Source of the DNA: Nomia melanderi
Taxonomy: Eukaryota; Arthropoda; Insecta; Hymenoptera; Halictidae
Direction of reading: 5' to 3'
Assembly: GCF_051020985.1 (NCBI RefSeq)
Contig: NC_135009.1
Location: forward strand, 13,710,606-13,774,605
DNA length: 64,000 nt
How positions within the stretch are numbered: position 1 is the first letter of the stretch; the number at the start of each line of letters is the position of its first letter. Shown here one piece after another: positions 12,685 to 25,111 of the stretch. Made by a program: the position numbers and the translations under genes. A model generated the notes under the pieces. The model was not told where the DNA came from and searched no databases. It worked only from the letters and a program-made list of their open reading frames with translations.

Positions 12685-13157
12685 TTAACCCTTTGTACTC
12701 GACAATATTTAAAAATTTACTTTTTCATTATAAATACTCATTATGTTTTCTTAACCCTTTATGGTGGCACATATAGATGCTTTTATTACGGGTTAAATTA
12801 CAGGGACTGTTCACCATTTTGATCCTTATGGTGTTGCGGGAACGAGCACAAATAGGTGCCACCATAAAACAAGGAATCTAGGAAAATTTCGAAAAAAAAT
12901 TCTCAATAATTGTTTTTTAAAGTATCTAAAATATCTAAAGTATTAAAAATAATTTGCCCTATAAAGGGTTAAAATATTGATAACACTGTTAGCAAGTAAC
13001 ACAAAGGAAAATCCGACGTAAATTAAGAGTTGGAACTAATTTATTTCTAAGGTTGCGTTACCTAATGCAAAATTGTATATCGAACGTCAGTGCTCGTGAT
13101 TTCGATGTATCGAATGAAATGGCGAACGAGAGTCGCCTGTCGAGTGCAAAGGGTGAA
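12685..13157. mobile_element. TTAA MITE with a nested MITE (12751-12972)
   Basis: The outer left end is TTAACCCTTTGTACTCG and the outer right end is CGAGTGCAAAGGGTGAA (last TTAA degraded). Inside is a complete second element of 222 bp, 12751-12972, with ends TTAACCCTTTATGG and TATAAAGGGTTAA. This is a third TTAA family, distinguished by ATGG or TAGG after the shared TTAACCCTTTA. The element just to the left (about 12000-12200) ends in a palindromic GGTCACCGGTGACC that recurs near 28730 and 32180. Confidence 0.6.
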
Positions 13158-13555
13158 AGGATTTAAAATCTTATTATTATTCCGCGTGACGGATGAAAGA
13201 CAACATTCATATGTGAAACATCAAACAAACACACTGTTGCACGCGGAGTGAGTCATTTCTAGGTGAAACACCGTTCAGTCTGAACGTCTCACCGGAGAAT
13301 GCTCCGCGAGACTTTTACTTCGGTTTTATGGTCGCCGTGAAGTCGTTCGCGTACGATGAATCATTCCCGTACCCGTTTTCCTTTTTTTCCATGCGCAACC
13401 CGGAATTTTCAGTTCGAATTGAATTTTCGCTCCGCGAATAACCTGACGCGTGTATTAACCCCCGATGTCTGCGATCGGACACTCGGTTTAGCGAGATAAC
13501 CTCTAACGGAAGGGAACCGTTGCTGCCTCGAGTTCAAACGTAACCCGCGAGTGGT

Positions 13556-13978
13556 TTAACACTAAAACTATCAGAGGGAAATGACCCATGCCTGATGTCC
13601 TTTTGCAATTATTAGAAAGGTAAATGTTCCTCTGAGAAATTAAAGAAATTCATTCAGCACTACGCTAATTTTGAATCGATTAAAGTCTGAACAGATGCAC
13701 TCTTGGAGTTTCTATAGCGGAATTTTCAAAAGTTAATTGAAATTGGTAGTTTTAGTGTTAACCCTTTGCACTCGGAAGCTGTCACTGGAAATATGCGACG
13801 CTTTCTGATGGAATAGACGACACAATTTGAAACGAAGTAACGAGAAAACATACGTGAATTAAGAAACAGCTGTTGTATATAAATATACATATTGATGTAT
13901 AAACTGAATATTATATATAACACTCTGTAACTTTGTTGTATCAAATCAAATGACAGTTACTCGAGTGCAAAGGGTTAA
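13556..13978. mobile_element. Two abutting TTAA MITEs that share one TTAA
   Basis: The first element, 13556-13761, has ends TTAACACTAAAACTATC and GGTAGTTTTAGTGTTAA. The second, 13758-13978, has ends TTAACCCTTTGCACTCGG and CTCGAGTGCAAAGGGTTAA. They belong to different families but share the TTAA at 13758-13761, so one was inserted into the target-site copy of the other. Confidence 0.7.
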
Positions 13979-14047
13979 ATCCAATGATAATATAAATACT
14001 GAATTACGTTAATTGCGTGTAAAATAGCAATGGAATATAAGGAATTA

Positions 14048-14353
14048 TTAATACTAGAAGTACAGGTACGTCAAAATGACCAATTCCGAATTTTTCCAAT
14101 TACTGAGAAGGTAATGCTTCTCTGAGAAATCGTTAATGAAGCTGACTCAGTAATACACTGAAATTTATTGTTATTCTATTGTTCCTAGAAAAATTGATGT
14201 CCTTGGATCTAGGAAATCATGTTTAAAAATATATTATTAGAAACCATAATATAATTGAATAAATCAAAATCGACCGGAACATTTACCAATGTTTAATTAA
14301 TAACTATTAAACTTTGAAAAGGCGGTTTAAGTGCTCGGTAGTTCTATCGTTAA
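14048..14353. mobile_element. TTAA-flanked MITE, family TTAACACTAGAACTACC
   Basis: About 306 bp with ends TTAATACTAGAAGTAC and GGTAGTTCTATCGTTAA. The internal GAAGGTAATGCTTCTCTGAGAAAT block is shared with the copies at 13556 and 30349. Confidence 0.55.
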
Positions 14354-14642
14354 TGGCGCCGTGGAATGTTAATTACGATTCCTTGAGGAACATGATATTC
14401 GAAAATTGTTATAATCATTCTAACCGTTACACGTGACGAAACACTATTCTCTATAGTGATTAAGACGAATTATTCATTCCAGTATCCAGATTATGGGACA
14501 CTTTTCAGGACATTCTTCGGTCAAACAGAAATAGTCATTTGCAAAGTGCATACGGCGAATGACAGCGTTAACGATCGTTCGCGATCGTAAAACCGCGCGC
14601 ACGTAGAATCATGACGCAAATTGTATTCGCGATGTAACTTAC

Positions 14643-15170
14643 GTCGAGCAGCTATTTTTTTCCACCGATCCGTAGACACTGTCTGATTCGATTTTCCCTC
14701 TGGCGTATTTTTTCCAGCGTGTCGCACCGTTGAACCGGTTGAACACCGTCACGCAAGGTTTCCACCGAGAGCCGGGACAACGTTGGATTACGGAACGCTC
14801 GCGAGTCACTCACTGTTCGATCATTTTTCGGACACCGGTTCCCGGCGGACGTGTCGCGCTCGAATTCGAGAACAACGGAGACAAAGAATCCGCTCGGCGA
14901 AGGAACCTCGTTGCTCGAGCGGACACGAGCGAACGGCACGCAATGAAGTCGCCTGTTGCGATTCGCTCGAAAGTGTTAGAGCATTGGGAAACAAAGGAGC
15001 GAGAGAGAAAGCTTCAAGGCGAGATGATCGCCGCGCACGGTGGAAGAAGGAAAAGGATCGGTTGCGCGGCGCAGCGATCGACTCGAGACGTGTCGGTTTC
15101 GTTCAATCGCGTTACTATTACGAACTAAACCACAGCTAATACCGTGTAACACGTGTTGGCTTCGTGACAA
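14643..15170 (-). promoter_or_regulatory. GC-rich island, possible 5' UTR exon of the CRAL-TRIO gene
   Basis: This is the most CpG-rich stretch in a long AT-rich region. On the minus strand it ends at a strong donor (GTAAGT, complement of 14637-14642), directed toward the CRAL-TRIO acceptor at 11614. Frames are open by chance in both directions, as expected in GC-rich DNA, and none looks like protein. I infer a noncoding first exon and promoter, at low to moderate confidence. Confidence 0.35.
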
Positions 15171-15244
15171 TTGTTTAGACGAAACACTGGTATAAATAAT
15201 TTTTTTATTATACTAGTTTCATTTTGTAACGGATGCGTTTATTG

Positions 15245-15756
15245 AAATAATAGTTGATTGCAAGTGTAATAAGGAACTGGGTTGTTAACAGTTTTTTAAA
15301 TATACTATTTTCAGTTTATTACTAACAGATGTTTAGCACTGGATTTACCGAGAGTCAAATTAACTTAGAGATTTTTCTGTAGAAACTTCAAGGCATCTGC
15401 TGAGATTTCTATTGATTTGTATATTTTCTATTTTTAGAGAATTAAATTAGAAGTGAGTTACTTTGACTTGGCTGGTAGTTCTAGTGTTAATAATAATTGA
15501 TTGCAAATGTAATCTAAACTGGGTTAAATTAAATAATTTTAAATGTACTATTTTAATGTTATAACCAACATATGTTTATTAAAACAATAACTGATTAAAA
15601 ATGTAATCTATGATTCCTCAATCTTGATTACAAATGTAATTTAAAGAACTGGGTTAAATTAAACAATTTTAAATATACTATTTTAATGTTATAACCAACA
15701 TATGTTTATTAAAAGAATAATTGATTAAAAATGTAACCTATGATTCCTCAATCTTG
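15245..15756. repeat. Tandem repeat of about 130 bp, one copy split by a MITE
   Basis: Two near-identical copies lie at about 15494-15626 and 15627-15756; each contains AACTGGGTTAAATTAAA, then TACTATTTTAATGTTATAACC, and ends ATGATTCCTCAATCTTG. A third, older copy begins near 15250 but is cut at 15332 by a TTAA-type MITE (15332-15490, ending GGTAGTTCTAGTGTTAA). The order of events is readable: array first, insertion later. Confidence 0.65.
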
Positions 15757-16689
15757 GAAGCACGTTACACGAGGATTGTCTGGTTAATTGAAATTATAAA
15801 ATCTTTAATTTCGCCATTTTGAAACAGAATCGTATGTCGTCGTATGTCAACTGTTTAAATGCAATCTATCAAGTTAATACATTTAACGCTGATCATGGTT
15901 TATAGACAGCTTGAAAGCATAAACATCCACCAGTGTCAGAGTGACATTTACTAGCTTCCTATAAGCAAATATCGAAATATCTATAACTATAATTCATACA
16001 TTATATATAAATCATCCTCTTACCTTATAACAAAAAAAACCAACACATTTTCTCGGATTTGAGCAAAGAACTACTGGATAAGCTCGAAACGATATATTTT
16101 ATAATCATTCTCACACACCGTGACTCAGTGACGGAATCGAAACGCGTCGAGTCTGTTCAAGCAAGGAATTCGTTGTTCCCTTAAAAATGTTCGAAGTCTT
16201 ACGTTCGAATTATTTATAATCCACAGAAACACTGAATATTTTTAACTCGAACGCAACTAATTTGTTCGGTGACTCGAGAGACAGAGGACTATGATACCCA
16301 TCGCTAGTTCGCCAGGATTAAATAAGATCGAGAAAGGAAACTGTGGGCCAGAGAGAGGCGAGTGTATCGCTATTGGTCGAGAGAGGAACGAAGAGGGAAG
16401 ATAACCTGTGTCGATGTAGACCGAAGTAGGAGAGAAGGTTAGTAAACTGAAGAAGGACGAAGAACCGAGACCAAAGGGAAGGTAACGTAGGAGCGAGATA
16501 GAACGGCGACGACGGTAGAAAAGGAGTACTACAGTCGTGTGAGGGAGGGAGACTACGAGAGAGAGAGAGAGACGAAGCCGGTTACCGGTACGGCTGACTC
16601 ACCCGATCGTTCTTGTTACGCTATCATGTAAACCTGTCCCCCCAAAAATGCGAGCGTCCGCTAGTATAGAGTTGCTGTCAGGTGCATAA

Positions 16690-17450
16690 AATTCAATTGC
16701 ATCAGTTGCACAACAGATAAACAGCGCATTGTCCAAATCGATCTCAAAATAAGTATTTAATGATTGTAAGTTAAACAAAGAATTATGAAGAAATTTTGCC
16801 TACCCTATAATTTTTATATCTTATGATATAATATAATTCCACCACTTGCATAATAGATATCCAAATCGATCTCAAAATGAGTATTTAATGTTCATAAGTT
16901 AAATAAAGAATTATGAAGAAATTTTGCCTACCGTATAATTTTTATATATTATAATGTAGTACAGTATAATTCCACCACTTGCATAATAGATATCCAAATC
17001 AATCTCAAATTGAGTATTTATGTTCATAAGTTAAATAAAGAATTATGAAGACATTTTGCCTACCGTATAATTTTTATATATTATAATGTAGTACAGTATA
17101 ATTGCACCACTTCCATAATAGATATCCAAATCGATCTCAAAATGAGTATTTAATGTTCATAAGTTTAAAGAAAAATTATAAAGAAATTTTGCCTACCGTA
17201 TAATTTTTATATATTATAATATAATGTAATTGCACCACTTGCATAATAGATATAAACAGTGCATTGTCCAAATCGATCTCAAAATGAGTGTTTAATGATC
17301 GTAAGTTAAATAAAGAATTATACAGAAATTTTGCCTACCCTATAATTTTTATATATTATGATATAATATAATTCCACCATTTGCATAATAGATATAAACA
17401 GCGCATTGTCCAAATCGATGTCAAAATGAGCATTTAATGTTCGTAATTAT
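16690..17450. repeat. Minisatellite array, about six copies of a 125-145 bp unit
   Basis: A unit with CCAAATCGATCTCAAAATGAG, TAAATAAAGAATTATGAAG and TTTTGCCTACCGTATAATTTT recurs about six times, with the CCAAATC block near 16733, 16861, 16993, 17125, 17269 and 17409. Adjacent copies are over 90 percent alike by eye, with the small length differences due to TATA-rich ends. There is no coding capacity. Confidence 0.8.
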
Positions 17451-17514
17451 AAATAATCATATTCCCTTAATTTGAATTTCATAAATTTGTTTTCGAAGAA
17501 AATTGAATTTGTAC

Positions 17515-17745
17515 CTTACAAGAGGATACCGTCGTTTGCATTACCGATCGACGCCGTTCATCTTCGATGTCGATCGCAGCGACTTCAAGCGAAACTTGGA
17601 AGTTTACAGTTAAACGGTCACCATGAATTATTTGCTCGCGAACGATAGGAGTAAATGCACGGACAATTGCAGCGTTTAAGGGGCCCCGCACTACAGGCGC
17701 GTAAATGGCGCCCGCACGATTAACAGCGACCGTCTTAACGCACAC
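17515..17745 (-). CDS. Candidate orphan coding exon, 77 codons
   Basis: On the minus strand an acceptor (CTCTCTCACAG) leads into 231 bases of open frame that stop exactly at a donor (AAG then GTACAA). Both boundaries fall between codons, so it would be a phase 0-0 exon. The composition is much richer in GC than the repeat array beside it, and the translation reads like folded protein (TVAVNRAGAIYAPVVRG, then IIHGDRLTVNFQVSLEVAAI). I do not recognise the family and found no partner exon with confidence. It could be one exon of a long gene whose other exons I missed, a remnant, or chance. Confidence 0.3.
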
Positions 17746-18171
17746 CTGTGAGAGAGGATTCTGGGAAAAATTAATCGAGCAGATGCCCTACGTCCGGTTT
17801 TTTGTCACTTCGGTCAACTAAACGACACCCAGGAAACGTCCAACACGAAGATGGTTGTTCTTCAATGGAAATTATCCCTCGCGTCGCGTGTACTACTCTC
17901 GAGCAGTTCTTCAAGAAACGTGTCGCGAAACTGTGATTTCATGTAAACCGTCCAGTCATGCAATTATTTTATCCATATAGACAGAAAAATTGGTCAGAAC
18001 TTATTTTTAGGTATTAATGACATTATGAAACCACTAACCTTGACGCGTTTGCATAAATTAAATTTCAATGTTGACGATATCGCGACGATCGCGATAAACA
18101 ATGTTATAAAATAAATTTTCAAACATTAACCTCTTATAATACAATACTTTTAAGTGACCGATTAATCCTTT

Positions 18172-18467
18172 GAACTCTGTAGACTCCAATATTGCACCAG
18201 TTATTAAATATTTTAATAAATCTTAAAGAAACTACCCTAAAATTATTCGATTTTCCGTACATCCAAATTTTGCACTAAGGAAAATAAAAGATCGAAATGT
18301 TATAGCATTTCTAATAAAAATTACTATAAAAATTATACTGTTATGCATTTCTAATAAAAATTACTATAAAAATTATACTGTTATAGCATTTCTAATAAAA
18401 ATTACTATAAATACTAAAAAATTAGTTGCTGATAGATTACAAAACAACCTGGAATGCCAAGGGTTAA
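18172..18467. mobile_element. TTAA MITE containing a short internal triplication
   Basis: Ends are TTAATCCTTTGAACTC and GGAATGCCAAGGGTTAA, degenerate forms of the TTAACCCTTTGCACTC family. Between 18298 and 18415 a unit of about 41 bp (GCATTTCTAATAAAAATTAC) is present three times in tandem. The body matches the interrupted copy at 9722-10170. Confidence 0.6.
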
Positions 18468-21400
18468 TACAAAACAAATAAATACACCGTGTTAAAGTAC
18501 AAATTACTGGATTGATATGCTACCGTATACATGATACAGCAATAAAATCTTGTTTTATGGCGCGAAACCATTCAATTCTTCCATCGATCGATTCTGTCAA
18601 GGACTCGTAACGATAACACGGTTTGGATTAAGCGGCGTAATCCACAGGTTATTCACGCCGCATGAAATTCTGTGGCTAAAGATTTTAACTGACGCGAATA
18701 TGCAGCTGAAAACAACTCGGAAATCATTCGACGGTATTTATCCATGAAACGACGCGCGCAACGGAATACATTGAATTTCTGCCGAGGATTAAATAACCTG
18801 CAAACTCAAACACGAACGGACAGTTGGGCAGGATAACCTTACATTTCAACCGCCGACTGCGAGAACCAGCCTAACACTTTATAAACTATTGCGCGGTTTC
18901 GAAACTGCAACGCGTATAAGTTACTGATTCGTTTTATTTCTCTTTGTGGCGCGTTATACGTTTGTCTCTGTTCGAAGGACGAAAACAGATCTGTCGGGTA
19001 ACGCCGCCATAGATTACGCAACATAACGGTAGAGGCAAGTGGCGAAGAAAAAGACAGAAGTTACCGGTTTCTTTTGGCGCCGTAAAAGGTGGCCGCAACC
19101 CATTTCTCAGAGTTTTGATACACGTCGCAGTGATTTTCACGATAATTGCCAAATCGAATCGTAAACAAACACTTACGCACCTTTCTTGAATTTATTTCGG
19201 CCCCGAATGCATTATGGTTACCGAGGTATTTTTTATTTCTAATTTTGTCAGTTTCAAATCACTTTGAGGTCATTAAACTTATGATTCAACGACCCTGTCA
19301 ATAATTATTTAACACTATTCCTACCAAACAATTGAGAAATATTGAAATTTTCAATTCAAATTATTTTTAGTTCAATGATTCTTCTCCAATTGAATTTTGC
19401 GTTTTATATAGTCAATTTTATAATCAATTTTACAAGAAAATTTTATAAGATTAATATTAAGAAAATTATATTAAGAAAATTTTATAACTATAAGATAAAT
19501 TTTATAAGAAAATAATTTTATAATTTCAGGTCTTTTGACATCTTTGACAGAAATAGTTAATACTCCAGGAATTTATCGCCTACCGTACAAAGTGTCGAGA
19601 CTTCTATAATTAATTTTCATTATTTTCAGCATTAGTACTCAACCCACGGTGCACCATAATTCAGGACAACGAACGGCAGAATATCGACCGTCGAAACGGC
19701 CGCGAGATCATCGACATTTCGCAGATATGTATTAAGCGCAGCGACGAAATGCAGCAGCGTAATAACTGCGGGGGCACTGATCGATTTCCCTTCCGCGTCG
19801 AGGGAGACATAGAATTACCGGTACGTAATACGAACAGAAAGACGAAAAGGAAAGTAGGCGCGCCGTTATTACGTTATTCCGTCTTTTTCAGGCGTGGAAT
19901 AATCATAGCGTGGAAAAGCTGCAAGGAAGACTGGAAACGTTACCAGTGCACGTAACTCGAACCCGCTAATTAAAGCGTTATTAAATTCCAATTCAAGTAC
20001 AAACTGCCTTGCAACGAGCGGCGATCCCGCACGAGTCTATCGAGAATGATCTGTGAAAAAATCTCCCGCCAACGTTTTGACCTACGGTTGCAAGGCCGAC
20101 CATTGGCGTCGAATGTTGACAAATAACGATTCGGACTGCGCTCGAGGTTGATAAATTTTCAAGGCTCCGCGAATCGCGATAACTAGGAAGAACCGGACAC
20201 GATAAATGGTATTACGTGCCTTGGCCGGCGTATGGTGTGCTCGCAGTCCATAGTTACCTGTTTATGCTACGTCAACAGCGTAGTCCGTATCAAATGTCCG
20301 TAACCGCATACGAGGCATCAGACCCGACTGCCTCGGCCAGCACAGGGAATAAAGAAAGTCGGTTCCGGACGTTTATTCGTGGATACGGACGGACGACTCC
20401 TCGGGACAATTACACGCAAAGCGATTCGCTTAACGCAACGCATCAGACGAATAAAACGTTCGGCGCCAAACTGCCCTTTCGAAACTGCTACCGTTCCGAG
20501 TCGACGGTGGGCCCCCTACGGATCGTGCGGCTACTAATGGCAGCGTTATTCTCCTTGGGTAACAGCGTTCTGGAGAATAAATTATGGAAAAAGAGTTGGA
20601 CGCCGGTGGCGGCTCGCGTATAGGCATTGTGGAACTGCAGTATCCACGATTTCTACTTGGTTTTGTTGGTAATGTTTAACTTATGGGGGTGCTGCTCAGG
20701 GAAATTTGTAGCCTTCGTTTTTAAATGGTTGTATCTTTTTCAGGAACTGGGGTGGCTGCTGACGTTGAGCTTGATTGTATATTGTAGAAGTATGGAGAAA
20801 GAAGTGAAGAGGACTCAATTTTTTGCAAGAATTAAAGAAATTTTAAAGAACAAATAAGGAAAACAGTACTCAATTCTTTACAAGAATTAAAGAACAGATT
20901 TTAAAGAATAAATAAAGAAAGAATTAGAAGGACTCAACTATCTTTGTACTCGTACAATACACAATCATCAAGATTAATGTCAGTAGCCATCCCTCAGTTG
21001 ATAAAAAATATACAAATATTTTAAAACAAGGACTAAACATTTTCTGAAGCACCGGAAATCGTAGAGTGCGCATCAGGGCACTGCATTTTTAACACGATCG
21101 GTATTTCAGATTCGACATAAAGTCCATCTTGTCGGTGAAATGTTTTTTCACAAAATGTTGTGTCTCGACTTTAGAATTGGCAAAAATCCTCGTAAACATT
21201 TTGCTCGTGGAAAATGAAGCTATCGATAGAATATCGGACCAATTAGGACATAAAAGTATTAAAAATTACAGGGAGCGACATTAAAATGATAAAACGCTCT
21301 GTTGCAGAATTTCATCGGATTTGTCAGGTCGTCGAAAATTTTGCCAATTTTTATATAGACTGAAACTTTCGTGCATTGAAAAGATAAGTCCTAAGAGATA

Positions 21401-23861
21401 TATTAAAATATCTATTAAATAGCATAGTTTAACCGTTGGGTGCACTCGCGTCCATTTTGATCTGCTCCAATGCATCGTGATCCGTTCAACTTCGCTGAAT
21501 TTAGTTCCACTTAGGTACTTATGTCGGGTCTGGTAAGTTCGACTCACGCAGGTCTGTTTCCATGCTACGCAAAATAAACGTGCTAAGTAAAATAAACGTG
21601 TGAGTCATATTTAAATAAAGGTGTATTTACCTGTTTGGGTTCGATTCTTGTTTGTTTTACGTAAAGGAACAAACGGTAATTCTGAAATCCACATTATGCA
21701 ACAATCTATTATGTCTAAACGTATCTTTTAGTAATTATTGCAAAAACTACGGTAACTATCACTTAGCATGCGTGGAATTCTTCTGTAAATTATAGTATAA
21801 TATCATGGTGCTGTAAGATGTGAATTAGCTGGAACGATGGATAATACATATTTATGTAAATTTAAATTATATATCAATTTATATATGTTCTATTCAACTC
21901 CAGTGTTCTGTTTTTAGATCTGATTACGATTATCGGTGTTTCATTTGCATCTCAAATTGCAAGTGCAAAGTCAGATTAATTCGGACAGCAGATCATTAAT
22001 TAGAATAATTTCTGCAACCTGCATTATCATGTTGCCAATATAACGAATATCGCAAATCCGGGAGTACCGGATAGCCTTGCAACATCGGTATATTTTTCGA
22101 AAACAGTGATTTTGCGTTTGTAATATCTATGCAGTTGACAAGAGCAAAAATCGCTTTACGGACTTGATGGACAAATATTTATAAAAACGGTTCGTTTATG
22201 GAAATAATGAAGAATTGCTTTATATAAATACTTTGTGCAAACGTGATAGCATCGATCGTACGGCAACTAAAATATGATAAGTATTATAAATAGAATTTCA
22301 TATGTATTTTTAACTAAACGCAACTACTGATATGCTAACGGAGAAATGATGATAGTGCACGTTTTCGTCTACTTGAATATCTCATGTGACCACATAATTG
22401 GCGTAACGATTAGCCGGTGTACACATGTAAATATAAGAATTTTTTTACGCAATATGGTACATTACAATATTCCATTTACGAAACGTCTTACAACATCGTA
22501 TATCACAGATAACATTTTTAATAAAGAAATAAAATAAAGAAGTTCGGCGAAATAATATTTACGTCCGTTGGCTTTATATAATTAACGCGCGAAATGAATT
22601 TTTGCAAATAATTATTTACCACGTTTATATAGATAACCACAATACCGTTTTAATTGATAGAATTATCATTCTCAGCTACAGAATTATCTCTGGGTCACTG
22701 CACAATGCAAATTAAAGCCAGATCAATTTGTTCAACTGTTCGATTCCTTTCGTGAAAAAGAAACGAAAGGGAATTTGTCAGATTTCCCTACTTTACAGAT
22801 AATATTCGGCTACAAACTGTGCCACGGTCAATGTCGCGTATCAAACATCGCTGTGGACCATCTGCAACTTTCTCCTTTCCAACTCATGGACATCACCATT
22901 CCGTTTTATCCAAGAATCTTGCATTACTCGTTATGAAGCGCACAAACCAGTAGACAATTTATACACAGTGTTCTCTGATACAGGATCTTAGCAGTCCACA
23001 GGCGTTAGATATCTTAAGACAACCCTGTTTTCTAATTCAAGTATATTCATGCCAGCAGTTTTTTTTTAATTAGTGTGTACATAGTATGATGTATACCTGT
23101 TAAGCAAGTTGTTACACAAGAGCGAGAAAAATAATTATCTTGAATAGATACTTTGTAGAAGGTTAATCGAAACATTAGATAATGTTACATACAACGACAG
23201 TCGACAATTAAAAAGAATAAAAAGATCAATTTGTTGTTGATCAATTAATTTTCTTATTCATATTACTTATAGGATGAGATAACACTTTAGTCGGTATCTT
23301 AAAGTTTGCAGCTGCAGTGATATTGTAGATAGCTTATTACGTCTAATCAAGCAACTAAATGGGCAAGATTAATGTTCTGACCTGCATCCGTCGATCGTGT
23401 GAAAAATCCTTCGCGTTGAAGATTTTCATTAGGACAACGTAGCCTTCTCCGTGGGAATGTTTATAATAAACCCTTCGAAATATTCTTTCTCAGCAGTAGC
23501 ATGCTAGCTACACTGAAAAATAGGTCAATTGAAATCTGAATAGACTAGATACGGAAATAAATTCCACAAAGAAATTTCCAAAAGTCAGTTTCAATGCTCA
23601 GACCTTTTATCAATGTACATCCAACGGTATCACAATTCGACATTGTCATTCGAATAGTCATGCTGCACCAATAAGAAGCTCTTTTGTTGTAAACAGAACA
23701 ATTGCCGCGTATCGTAACTCGTCGATGTCAGAGTACCTTGCTCTCGTGGATCCAATAAAAAATGACAGAAATCGTGGAGATAATAGAAACTCGCGGAGAA
23801 ACCTGAGCAATGGACGACAACGAATCAGAGGACGTTTCGGATAAAGTTGGATTCATCGTGA

Positions 23862-24070
23862 ATGGGGAGTAACAGTAACGAGTGCTACTGCCAGTTCGCA
23901 ACCGGCTTTCCGTCGGAATTGTTCTTGCCACACGATACAACGAAGTTCGCCAGGCCGACCAGTGGTTCTGTTATTGTGTCTCAGATCGTCGGTACGTGTA
24001 CACGCCGTTCGCCGGTTCTCGCAGCCACGGGAAAGGGCTTCGAAATCGTTCACCTGCGGAATCCCTTCAG
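23862..24070 (+). promoter_or_regulatory. Possible upstream 5' UTR exon of the AIG1/ADTRP-like gene
   Basis: A GC-rich block ends at a strong donor (TTCAG then GTAAGC, exon end 24070). An acceptor at 25532 would join it 48 bases before the ATG at 25581. If joined, the open frame of this block runs directly into a stop, so it would be untranslated leader with an upstream open frame. The link is inference from splice signals alone. Confidence 0.3.
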
Positions 24071-24136
24071 GTAAGCGTCCGTTCGAGTGAACGGAAAAAC
24101 GACTCGGCATTCCGATGGAAAAAAATAGCGGACAAT

Positions 24137-24475
24137 TAACGGGATTCACCGCGATTACATGCAGTTCAATGCGGCAAAACGTAGCGTTGAATAATTTCCT
24201 GTTTTATTGTTACAAGAAACGATCTCGAAGTGTGATCGATTTGAAAGATTTCGTTCAGCTGGAATAATTACTCAATGTTTCGATGGGAATAGAGCAATTA
24301 ACGAAATTTACTAGGATACGTGCAGTTCACTGTGCCGGAACGTAACGTGAAATAATAATTTTCTGACGGTTTATTGTTACAAGAGACGATCTCGAAGTGT
24401 GATCGATTTGAAAGATTTTGTTGAATTAGAATAATTGCTGGATATTTCGATGGGAACAGAGTAATTAACGAAATT
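24137..24475. repeat. Tandem duplication of about 167 bp
   Basis: The sequence around 24205-24290 (GATCTCGAAGTGTGATCGAT then TTTCGATGGGAA) recurs at about 24385-24470 in the same orientation with scattered mismatches; the flanking parts (ACATGCAGTTCA versus ACGTGCAGTTCA) also match. Non-coding. Confidence 0.6.
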
Positions 24476-25111
24476 CTTGTTAAATATCTTGCCTTCGTTA
24501 AAAGAGACAATATTAAAGTTTAATTTGCCACTCCCTGCCGATCGTCGATTAAAATTACAAATACAATTAGAATACAATTGTCGCCCACTGGCGATCAGTT
24601 AGCGTTGGTGAGTTTAATCGGAAACGATTCGTATTTACGGAGTGACGAGACAAGATAAAAATGAATTCCCACGTTTCGTTAATATTAAATCGCTCGATTC
24701 GGTCGCGTGTTTCTCTTGTAAGTGAAATATTTTGGATTCCCACAGAATGTATAAATGTAACAATATTCCGTTGTATCCGGGAAGTAGAGTAACGTCAGTA
24801 AATGAGTGAAACTGATTAAGAAAGTGCACAATCAAGAGTGGTCGCTATTTCTAAGATAAGGATTTTTACGTGTTTAAGCACTTTGCACCATTCGCTATCA
24901 TTCTCTTTCACGCTCGTTGATCTAGCGTTATCAGGATAAAATTACAGTGACTTGAGACAATGGTTAACTTTATAGAAAACCGGAGAAAATGAAGTACTAC
25001 GCGATAGAAAAATATTTATAGACCTCAGAGTAATCTCTTCCGTTCTAATCAGATATTTCCTGATTTCTATTCTACTGGAAGACGCTGGTGTTGTGTACTA
25101 TAAAAAGAACA

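Noticed and set aside
14730..15139. Overlapping 132- and 118-codon + strand frames
   Set aside because: CpG-rich DNA keeps several frames open at once. Arg/Ser-rich translations in all frames are typical of noncoding GC-rich sequence.
20216..20623. 135-codon + strand frame
   Set aside because: No recognisable motif, no convincing splice borders and a GC-rich background. Treated as chance.
23862..24074. 70-codon frame as a coding first exon of the AIG1/ADTRP gene
   Set aside because: Joining its donor to the acceptor at 25532 gives an immediate stop, so I kept it only as a possible untranslated leader.
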